Source: a virus
Length of the DNA: 21,787 nucleotides
IMG/VR virus record: IMGVR_UViG_3300037459_000026
Coordinates: 1-21,787 of that record
Direction: 5' to 3' (one strand)
The position numbers were made by a program, and so were the translations under genes. Each line of letters begins with the position of its first letter. The first letter of the stretch is position 1. The notes under the pieces were generated by a model. The model made no database searches, was not told where the DNA came from, and was given only the letters and a program-made list of their open reading frames with translations. Below are positions 1-7,900 of this stretch, one piece after another.

Positions 1-1020
1 ATTGATAAGTATGCCAATCAGGCAACAATGGCGCTTTACCCTAATACAATTCAATTAGGTGACGTTACAAAGTGGCGTGAATGGGAAATTGACTGGTCAA
101 CTATTGATTTATTGGTTGCTGGGTTTCCTTGTCAGGCTTGGAGTATGGCGGGTAAGCAAAAAGGCGACAGTGATCCGCGCGGCGCATTAGTTCATGATTT
201 AATTGATATTTGGAATAAAATAAAAGACAAAAACCCTAGCATGAAATTCATGTTTGAAAATGTGAAGATGAAAAAGGAATTTTTAGATTATATAAATGAA
301 TTGTTTGGTGTTGAGCCGATATGTATTAATTCTGCACTGGTTAGCGCTCAAAATAGAAAGCGTTACTACTGGACGAACATTAAAGGCGTTGATCAGCCGG
401 TCGATAAAGGTATTGGTTGGGGCGATGTTAGGGAGGTTGGCGTTAATGAATTTTATTATTCAGAAAAGGGTTTGCAGTGGCTCGCAAGACATAGCCAAAG
501 AAAGAATAAAACTTTAAATGTTTGGGGTGATAACGAAAAAGCCCAGATGTTAGAGGCTAGCCATTATAAGAATTATTCAGCACAAAGGTTTTTCGGGGTT
601 TGTGATTTGCCGAGTGATGAGTCTGTGATTGCATCAATGAGTGGCAGAAGGATAAATGAAAATGGAGTTAGGGTTGATAACGATAAAAGCATAAAAATAG
701 AGCAGTACGTTGAGTTTAAATACGATAATAAATCAAACTGTATTAGCACAGTGCAGAAGGATAACGTTGTTGTGCCGTTTACTCTTCCAAATAGAATCCC
801 TCTTGATATGTTCTTTTTTAGATACATAACACCAAGAGAGTGTATGAGGCTTCAAACAGTACCAGAAAGACATACAGACACATTATTGAACTCAGGTATT
901 AGTAACAGTCAGCTTTATAAAATGGCTGGCAACGGCTGGACTCATGACGTAATTGTCCATATTTTTAAAAACCTACCTAAGCGCAATGTGAACCTAGAAT
1001 TATTTGAGGAATTAACATGA
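1..1020 (+). CDS. DNA (cytosine-5)-methyltransferase, 5' end outside window
   Basis: This enzyme would transfer a methyl group from S-adenosylmethionine to C5 of cytosine in a DNA recognition site. The frame is open from base 1 (IDKYANQAT precedes the first ATG at 28), and that stretch fits the end of the SAM-binding region, so the start lies upstream and the ATG at 28 is internal. Counting from that ATG, the visible motifs are a GDV at 11-13, the catalytic GFPCQ at 32-36 (Cys35), ENV at 77-79, and QNRKR at 108-112. Near the C-terminus come RYITPRECMRLQ and then MAGNGW. The stretch between them should be the target-recognition domain; its site cannot be read. Motif I (the FxGxGG loop) is not in the window. 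The stop overlaps the next start by 4 bases (ATGA). No restriction endonuclease is visible, so it is probably an orphan enzyme protecting phage DNA. Confidence 0.93.
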   Translation: MDKYANQATMALYPNTIQLGDVTKWREWEIDWSTIDLLVAGFPCQAWSMAGKQKGDSDPRGALVHDLIDIWNKIKDKNPSMKFMFENVKMKKEFLDYINELFGVEPICINSALVSAQNRKRYYWTNIKGVDQPVDKGIGWGDVREVGVNEFYYSEKGLQWLARHSQRKNKTLNVWGDNEKAQMLEASHYKNYSAQRFFGVCDLPSDESVIASMSGRRINENGVRVDNDKSIKIEQYVEFKYDNKSNCISTVQKDNVVVPFTLPNRIPLDMFFFRYITPRECMRLQTVPERHTDTLLNSGISNSQLYKMAGNGWTHDVIVHIFKNLPKRNVNLELFEELT

Positions 1021-1256
1021 AAACAAAATTTAAACGCTTCATAGTTTTTACTCACGCAAGGCGTTACCCGTCTGGCGGCATGAGTGATTTTCAGGATGAC
1101 TTTGATTATGCGGATCAAGCAAAGGGCGCGGCTTTGGAATCGCTTAAAAAGTTCTACAAACTTTACGGCTCTGGCCCCGACCCTTTCACAACAACTGTTT
1201 TTGATTGCCAAAGACAGACAATAATTTTAAAGGTAACAAATGATGGCCAAGATTGA
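1017..1256 (+). CDS. Small hypothetical protein, 79 aa
   Basis: I do not recognise this protein. It begins in an ATGA overlap with the methyltransferase stop, with GAGGA about six bases upstream of the start, so it is probably translationally coupled to that gene. The product has a basic N-terminus (KTKFKRF, HARR), a central acidic patch (DFQDDFDYAD) and a C-terminal stretch that looks beta-rich. There is no signal peptide, membrane segment or Cys cluster. Its 3' end overlaps the next gene by 17 bases. The tight overlaps on both sides and the good ribosome binding site are the main reasons to believe it is real. Confidence 0.6.
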   Translation: MKTKFKRFIVFTHARRYPSGGMSDFQDDFDYADQAKGAALESLKKFYKLYGSGPDPFTTTVFDCQRQTIILKVTNDGQD

Positions 1257-1521
1257 ACTAATAGAAAATTTAACAAGTGTGTGCAATTCGATTGAGAAAA
1301 TTGAATTAGTTGAAAGCTTGAACAAAGGTGAAAAATTATTGTGCGCAACTTTTACGGGTGGAGTGGAATATTTGCAAATAATAAAAATGCCGCTTGATTT
1401 GCATGAGACTGGTATTGCGCTTGTTAAATTTGGCGAGTTTTTAATTAGTAAAAATGACCCTGATAATTTTGCGAATATGAGCTTTAACGATTATAAAAAA
1501 ATAATGTCGGAGAAAAGTTAA
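1240..1521 (+). CDS. Small hypothetical protein, 93 aa
   Basis: I do not recognise this protein. Two consecutive ATG codons (1240 and 1243) follow an AAAGG site; either could be the start, and the first has the more usual spacing. The first 30 residues contain a near-repeat (KIELIENL, then KIELVESL) and look helical. The rest is mixed, with no Cys cluster and no membrane segment. It overlaps the preceding gene by 17 bases, and its TAA is followed immediately by the ATG of the next gene, so it is embedded in the rightward operon. It may be a small accessory protein of the nin-like region, but the sequence shows no specific function. Confidence 0.6.
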   Translation: MMAKIELIENLTSVCNSIEKIELVESLNKGEKLLCATFTGGVEYLQIIKMPLDLHETGIALVKFGEFLISKNDPDNFANMSFNDYKKIMSEKS

Positions 1522-2022
1522 ATGCTTGACTCTGAAAAAGCGCGAGCTGCTGAAATAAATTATTACATGTCTATACCAAATACCACTTACAGCATTATTA
1601 CTGGAAAGCTAACAGCAAACAATAAAGGTGAAAGCGTGACTAAATCAAAAATATTTATTAACTGGAAAGATAAAAACGGTAAAGAAATAAAGCTTGGTGA
1701 TAAAATTTCTTATTATGAGTTGTTTCAATGTCATTCGGATGCGATTGAATATTTTGATGTTGAGCCACAAAATAACTTCCCAGTTCATGAGATTTTCATT
1801 CAAGAAAAATCGGGAATTGTTGTTTATGAGGATTGCGCTTTTAGGGTGAATGGTCGCGTTCTTAGTGAGCTGGGCAAGGAGGTATCTAATGAAATTATAG
1901 AGCTAGATTTAATGGGTTATCTAGGTATGGATCTAAATAGTTTTATATGGGAAGAATATTCTAGGCTGGAAATAACAAAAGGGCTTTCTCGGCTTGTAAA
2001 GGAGATTGAAATAAATGGGTAA
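1522..2022 (+). CDS. Hypothetical phage protein, 166 aa
   Basis: The start lies directly after the previous stop (TAAATG), with a GGAG site about nine bases upstream that overlaps the end of the preceding gene. The phrase WKDKNGKEIKLGDKIS (about 48-63) resembles the D-x-NGKEI-x-x-GD turn of YopX-type phage proteins, but the rest does not fit well and I would not assign that family. The middle (about 60-120) looks beta-rich, and the C-terminal 50 residues are acidic and helical. There is no signal peptide or membrane segment. The last 8 bases overlap the ninG start. It may be a small beta-barrel accessory protein; its function is unknown. Confidence 0.65.
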   Translation: MLDSEKARAAEINYYMSIPNTTYSIITGKLTANNKGESVTKSKIFINWKDKNGKEIKLGDKISYYELFQCHSDAIEYFDVEPQNNFPVHEIFIQEKSGIVVYEDCAFRVNGRVLSELGKEVSNEIIELDLMGYLGMDLNSFIWEEYSRLEITKGLSRLVKEIEING

Positions 2023-2647
2023 CTCAAAAAAAGAATGCAAATTTTGTGAGAAATATGTGCGAGTCGGCGAGGGCAAGCAAGTCCCCGCTGGGTTTTTCTG
2101 TAGCATTGACCATGCAATTAAATTTGCCAGAAAAAAAACGGATGATAAAAACGCGCGTCAGCAAATTAAAAATGAAAAGGTAAATTCTGACTTTGCAAAA
2201 ATTACAAAACTTCCAAAAATTAAACAGAAAGAATACCTGAGAACTCGCCCAGAATGGTATGACAAGCTACAAATGGTAGTCAATCAATGGATTGTACACG
2301 TACGAGACAAGGGTAAATCATGCTGTACGTGCAATACCGAAAAGCAAACTATCAAATATGACGCTGGGCATTGCTTTACCCGTGGCGCTCGTTCTGAGCT
2401 GCGTTTTGAGTTAACAAATATTCATATTCAATGCGGGTATTATTGCAATATGAATAATTCAGGATTTCAAGCAAAGCACAAAGTATTTATTTCTAAAAAA
2501 TATGGGGACGCTCATCTTGCGAAATTAGAAGATCGAACCGCGTGGCCAACTTTGAAAGAAAAGTTTCCACATACTGACGATATAAAAACGGAAATTTTAA
2601 GATGGAAATTAATATTAAGAGAAAATGGATTAACACCAAGAACATAA
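2015..2647 (+). CDS. ninG: NinG-like recombination protein (lambda NinG/Rap family)
   Basis: Lambda NinG (Rap) is a DNA-structure-specific endonuclease that promotes Red-dependent recombination. The 210-residue length is close to that of lambda NinG. Three features match: an N-terminal Cys pair (C8, C11) with C29 and H33 as a possible zinc finger; a basic helical linker (about 38-75); and a C-terminal HNH-like core. The core has CCTC at 103-106, DAGH at 116-119, LRFELTNIHIQC at 129-140, C144 and NNSG at 147-150, the same order as DAGH..., LRF..NIH.QC, CN..KSG in lambda NinG. AAGGAG lies about ten bases before the ATG, inside the previous gene. It is the last gene of the rightward operon and is followed at once by a terminator. 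Whether it cuts DNA as Rap does is inferred from the family. Confidence 0.88.
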   Translation: MGNSKKECKFCEKYVRVGEGKQVPAGFFCSIDHAIKFARKKTDDKNARQQIKNEKVNSDFAKITKLPKIKQKEYLRTRPEWYDKLQMVVNQWIVHVRDKGKSCCTCNTEKQTIKYDAGHCFTRGARSELRFELTNIHIQCGYYCNMNNSGFQAKHKVFISKKYGDAHLAKLEDRTAWPTLKEKFPHTDDIKTEILRWKLILRENGLTPRT

Positions 2648-2676
2648 AAAAAGCCCTGAATTAACAGGGCTTTTAT
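2648..2676. terminator. Bidirectional intrinsic terminator between converging operons
   Basis: A perfect 8-bp stem (AAGCCCTG, loop AATTAA, CAGGGCTT) spans 2651-2672. It has an A-run on its left side and TTTTA on its right, so it can end transcription from both strands. It starts just after the ninG stop and ends 15 bases before the tailspike stop codon on the other strand, exactly where two converging operons meet. Confidence 0.85.
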
Positions 2677-2686
2677 TTGCGAAACT

Positions 2687-4915
2687 CTAAGTTGTGCTAT
2701 CTGTTATTAATCCATAACTCACTAATGCGGTTAATATACTGGCCAGTGCTGCATTGCCGCCCCGCGAACCTGTAATATCTGGCTTTACAATAGGTGTGCT
2801 ATCGTTAAATCCAACGCCGTCAGCATTTACAGCTATACCTGCAACGCCATTTGAGGCCAACCCTACAGTGTTAAGAGAGAAAAATATTCCCACACCATCC
2901 TCGTCTCTTTTTGTCAAAATCGGGTCGGTTGCGTCGGTCGATTTATGCTGGATTTTAGTTTGAACGAGTAGAGCATTATTAGATTGCACTCGTATCTCTC
3001 TTAGATTCGTGCCTGCTGACTGGATATTACCTATATTAATTATATTTCTAGGTTTATTGTTTACAAATACAGTTCCGTCGGGTGTATTTACTTCGCGCCC
3101 TAAATTCCTCCATCCGTCAACAATATTATCGACAACACTACAATCAATCGTCCCGTCAATTTCAAACGCCGTGCCTAATGATGCAGTGTTGTAGACGGCT
3201 TTTTGGCCTAGCGCTTTGTTATTTCTAACCATCGTATTTTCTGTGTTTAACACATCTATAAAGTTAAACTCTAAAGCTGTGATAATTGAAACACCGTCTG
3301 CCAGTAAAGCCCCACTATTAAATGCATAATTGTTTTTTATTGTCGCATCGTCGCAAGCGTCCACCTTTACAGTAACAAGACACTCTAAAGCCGCGTTATC
3401 TTTTATTGTGCATTTTATAACCGCAAACCCTGAAACTTGCTCACACAAATAAGCTCTTACACAATTAGTCGCGGTGTTTTGATATATTTCTAAATTTCTG
3501 ATTATTCGCTTTCCAGCCGCCCCGTGAAAGCAATTTTTAAACGTGTTTTTACAAATAGTGACACTACTGTCAATATCTGCATTCTGACTAGCAGACGCAT
3601 ATACCCCTAAATCTCTATTCCCAATGCAAATGTTGTCAGTTATAAGCATTTGGATTGCTCCACTCGCAAAAATACCAGAATCGCCCCCCGCAATTTCCCA
3701 GTGATCACCAGCATTAGTTTCAACACCTGTAATAAGTAGTATATTAGCTCCCGCCTCTGTGTCGCTGCTTATCAAAAGCTTGAAGCTCAGTCCGTCACAT
3801 GTTGCGCTTGATCCTGGGTTTGCTGGTGGATAGTCGCCAGAAAACGGTATCACAGTCGAGTTTTTCTGGTCTGACTGATCAAATTTCCCGCCAATCCATG
3901 TCACCGATTCAATAGCCGCAGAAAGCGATTGGTCTGCGGTTATTCTTATCATGTCGTTATCTAGTGCATCCGTGTAAAATCTCACCCCCTCTTCACAAAG
4001 AATATAAGTATCACGACTAATGACTGCCGACACTCCGCCAGAATCCGGGCCGGTTCCCTCGATAAAATAATCTTGTGATATAAATTTCTTTTTGACGTGA
4101 TTAAACTCAATAAATTTTTCAATTATTGAAGTTTTATCATTGGTATCATCAGTTATTCCAAACATCACGCTTGTTAAATACTCGCCAATTTGCCTAACCC
4201 AAGCCCCGCCCGATCCGGTGCCGCTTAAATAAGGAACATAAACACCATTTTCGGGATCTGTGGCGGCCTCCGTCGATAAATCCGAAGAGTCCCAAATAAA
4301 CAACCCGCTTCGTCCGCCATCCGAAAGCTCTACTTGTTGCCCATTTTTATATGCTTTTATATTTGACAGGTCGGATGCCGAATAAACAACTTGACCAGAT
4401 TCGTAATCAATAATAAACGCTTGGATAATATCCAGGCTTGGGTCTAGTGCTTCGTCAACGCTCGCTGTGATAATTGTATTAGGGGCTGAATAAATAGCGG
4501 TTTCAATTACTCCAAACACATTGCCGCTATTTTGTTGTAGCCTGATTTTTCGGCCTTCATTAAATAGTGAAACTTGGTTGCCCACAATTGAAAAACTTGA
4601 AGGGCTGATATATGTTGCAGTTATGTCGGACAGCCATTCTGACGCTGTATTGTTTGTAACAGGGTCGCTTGTCCATATTTCGTTATCGTCAGAGTCTTTA
4701 AGTACAAACTTATAAGAGCCGGATAGATAAACGTCAGCATAACCTTCCGCATTCAATATGACCGGATTAGTGTTTGCAACTAGCTGATTTTCACTTTTAT
4801 AAGTGTCTTTAGGTATATTTGTTTGCACTTCGTATGTGTATAGCTTGCCGCCCACTAAAGGCAAACCATCCACATCCCAACCATAAAACTTAGGCCCAAT
4901 AACTGCTACTGCCAT
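2687..4915 (-). CDS. Tailspike, beta-helix receptor-binding protein
   Basis: This is the host-surface-binding protein at the virion tip, likely a trimer and possibly a polysaccharide depolymerase. Residues 1-95 are the particle-binding domain common in phage spikes (PKFYGWDVDGLPLVGGKLYT, then NPVILNAEGYADVYL and YKFVLKD). Residues 96-255 hold a connector with GGRSGLFIWDSSDLS at 200-214 and GAWVR at 237-241, which in many spikes precedes the helix. Residues about 255-635 have the Asn-rich, short-strand rhythm of a right-handed parallel beta-helix and an unusual number of cysteines. The C-terminus ends with VKPDITGSRGGNAALASI and ITDSTT, a tail seen in many phage spikes. I cannot point to catalytic residues. 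AAGGGG overlaps the stop of the giant gene, so translation is probably coupled. It is the last gene of the late operon. Confidence 0.88.
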   Translation of the reverse strand: MAVAVIGPKFYGWDVDGLPLVGGKLYTYEVQTNIPKDTYKSENQLVANTNPVILNAEGYADVYLSGSYKFVLKDSDDNEIWTSDPVTNNTASEWLSDITATYISPSSFSIVGNQVSLFNEGRKIRLQQNSGNVFGVIETAIYSAPNTIITASVDEALDPSLDIIQAFIIDYESGQVVYSASDLSNIKAYKNGQQVELSDGGRSGLFIWDSSDLSTEAATDPENGVYVPYLSGTGSGGAWVRQIGEYLTSVMFGITDDTNDKTSIIEKFIEFNHVKKKFISQDYFIEGTGPDSGGVSAVISRDTYILCEEGVRFYTDALDNDMIRITADQSLSAAIESVTWIGGKFDQSDQKNSTVIPFSGDYPPANPGSSATCDGLSFKLLISSDTEAGANILLITGVETNAGDHWEIAGGDSGIFASGAIQMLITDNICIGNRDLGVYASASQNADIDSSVTICKNTFKNCFHGAAGKRIIRNLEIYQNTATNCVRAYLCEQVSGFAVIKCTIKDNAALECLVTVKVDACDDATIKNNYAFNSGALLADGVSIITALEFNFIDVLNTENTMVRNNKALGQKAVYNTASLGTAFEIDGTIDCSVVDNIVDGWRNLGREVNTPDGTVFVNNKPRNIINIGNIQSAGTNLREIRVQSNNALLVQTKIQHKSTDATDPILTKRDEDGVGIFFSLNTVGLASNGVAGIAVNADGVGFNDSTPIVKPDITGSRGGNAALASILTALVSYGLITDSTT

Positions 4916-4926
4916 GATATTTCCCC

Positions 4927-7900
4927 TTAATTAATTTTAGATTCTTCGTTTTTTACTTTTTCAAGTATTGATTTAAATTGCTTCAAGCTGTCTTCAAACG
5001 TTTTATTTCTCGACGTTAACCGCTCAATATGTTTTTTCTCTTTTTCTGCCGCTGTTAACTTCGGGTCTCGATCAGAAATAATAATACCCAGTGACCACTC
5101 TTTGTACGCTTTGTTTATTTCACGCATTGGGGCTGCTAGTACAGATAAAGTTAACTCTTCTTTGCTCGCTGCTATACCTCCGCGCTTTGTGCCTTCAATA
5201 ATTTGTTGCAAATCGGTAGTGCTTGATTTTGATGCCTCAATCGCTTCACCATAAAGCTTGTAATATGCCGTCGTGTATTTAGTTCTGAATGTTCGCTCAC
5301 TAACTTTAAATTGGCGAAAGGAAATATCAGCAAAGCTTTTTTGAAATGGTCTTTCGCCCCACGCCTCATAATCCCAAAACAACCTATCGGTATACTCTTT
5401 CATGTATTCCGAATAATAACCAATTGAATTTTTTATCACATATTCAGTTTTTATAGGCGAAAGATTAATCCCAAATTTTGATTTTAAGTTTTGCGATAAC
5501 TCAACCAACCCCATACTTGTTCGTGAGTTGTATTGCTGGAATGCTTTCACGTCCGTTAAATTTGCTGGAACAATTGGGGACCCTTTCCAGTCCTCGCCCG
5601 ATATGAAATCGAGTGGCAATTGAAGTATTGAAGGTGATCCACTTAAAACCATGTGATAACCCAAAGCAAAAAGGACATCATCTTTTAAAAACTCTTTGTC
5701 TTCATCTGGGTTTAAATGCTGATTAATTCCAATTTCAGACATGGCCATACTGAATCCAAAAACACCAATAGGCTTGGGCAATTTGGTGCCGCCTGGTAAA
5801 TAAATAAATCGGCTTCGCTCGTCTGGTGTTAAATTTCTATAAGTTTCACGGTCTTCTTCGTCGTCAGAATTCACCATCAAATAAGCTGACATCATAGCAA
5901 GCCCGCTCAACATCATCATAACGCCATACATACGCGCCTTAACCGATTCAATTGTTAAGATACCCTTTTCATCTTTATACCAATTAGAAAGCTTCATTTC
6001 TCCATTAACTTCAAAGATTGCCTCCATTTCACGCATAAATCCCATCATACCCGCGTTAAGGAATGCGGACGTTCTGACAGCGTAAGCAAGCTGAGGATTG
6101 GATCCATGCTTTTGAAAGTCGGTGGTAATTTGACGCGTTTGCCATGCAGCTTCAACAGGATCAACCCCCGCTTTCCGCTGCTCTGCGTAAAAACCAACAC
6201 GAGTCATCATCTCTGTAACGTCTGCTACTTTGGTGTAAGCAAAGACTAATTCTTTTGCGATTCTTAGGGGTGATTTATACCAAGCCTTATTGCTTAAATA
6301 TTGAGTGTTTGAACCTGCCAAACCCCAGCTATCGTACATAGCACTTTGCATGCGGCCGCCTGAATAGCCACCATTACCTCTTAATTCACCAACCAAGCCA
6401 TTTTTATTCCACAGCGATTCAGTCATGTGGGCCAACCCTCGTATGTGGCTGATAACCGGCTTAAATTTAAATCCACTTAATGCCATTGCTGTTGCTGAAT
6501 CTCTAAAAATGTTACCGCCTGCAAACTGCCATGCACTTGTAATACCTAAAGTTTTAAAGTTTTTATAAATTAAAGGCAATTTTGCAAGTGCTTTAACATA
6601 CGGATTTTTTGGTAAATTCATTCCGTTCAATGAATCGATCATTGAAGGTAAGAGCGTATTATCTTCATTAATTTGAATCCACTTTGTATCGCCATTTTCA
6701 TCAATGTATGAATCAAAATCGGTGCGCTTATCTTTTGGAGGATGGCCGAATGTCCAAAATTTCAGAAGATCGGGATTACTGTTTAAGTAGATGATTAGCT
6801 CAACCATTGTTTTAACCGGTTGACCGTTATGCTCAAATTCCAAATCACTTACTTTTAACGCGTTTTTGGTTCCCGTTTGTAGAATAGTTTTTGCTATTTG
6901 ATCGGCATCAATTGTGATTGGTTTAACGTCTGTTGTTGCCTCGGTTATAAACTGACTTCCACCCTGTTTAACATCTTTACCGCCACCCGCTAAAGTCTGC
7001 TCATAAAGTCCACGCATAGCACGAGCTTTTAAAGCTGCGGCAATATGAATACCTGTCTGCTTTAGGGTGTTGTTATAAATATGTAATACACTTTCTTCTG
7101 ACCCACTTTGACGCGCCCCAATATTGCTACCAGCACCAGCGCCATCTTTATCAAGCCCATGTATTGCCCTGTGAAACGCCACGTAAGCAGTGTTATTTTT
7201 AAGGAATGCATTCATAGAGCTTTGGCTGATATAGCCGCTGTCCACGTAAAATTGAAGCATAGCTTTGTTGAATATTTGAAAGTCTGCGAACGCCTTTTTG
7301 AAGTATGGGAATTTTTCACCAAGAGCCAAACCTTCTCGAATCATGCCTTTTGTAAATAATTTCTCAGTACCTTTTTTAGTGGCTTCTTCTGCCCGTCGCG
7401 ATGCAAAATATGCCTCTTGATCTTTAATGCGGTTATGACCTTCTTTTTTAGATTGGCCCCAAACCTTATCAAGGCTCATACCTTTAAAATCAAGAGAGCC
7501 ATCTTTTTTGTAATAAGGCGCACCACGCTTATAGGATTCTGCAAAAATCTGATCCGCACCATGTAACAGTTGTAATAATTTATACGGCTCGCTAACACCT
7601 TCGGTTAATCCGCCCTTAACTTCACGGCTCATTACTTTTGCAGCATGCAGATAATCGAAAACACCTTGCTTAAATTCCGCCCCAATTTCTGCCTGATTAA
7701 GTCTCATAACTTTTTCACGCATAGTTAAGCTTTTATTTAATTTGGTTTCACCTGATATACCTTCAACCAATCTAGCTTTATCACCCTGAAAATACCAACG
7801 GTGCATTTTTACCTGCAAGCCGTATAATTTATTTTTAAGTGATTTGTTTTTATTTAAATAATGTTCAAAAGCTCTGGTAAATTTAGGCGCTTTCTCAACT

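Noticed and set aside
28-1020. Methyltransferase starting at the ATG at 28
   Set aside because: The open frame upstream (IDKYANQAT) fits the family, and motif I is missing if the gene starts at 28; the true start lies before the window.
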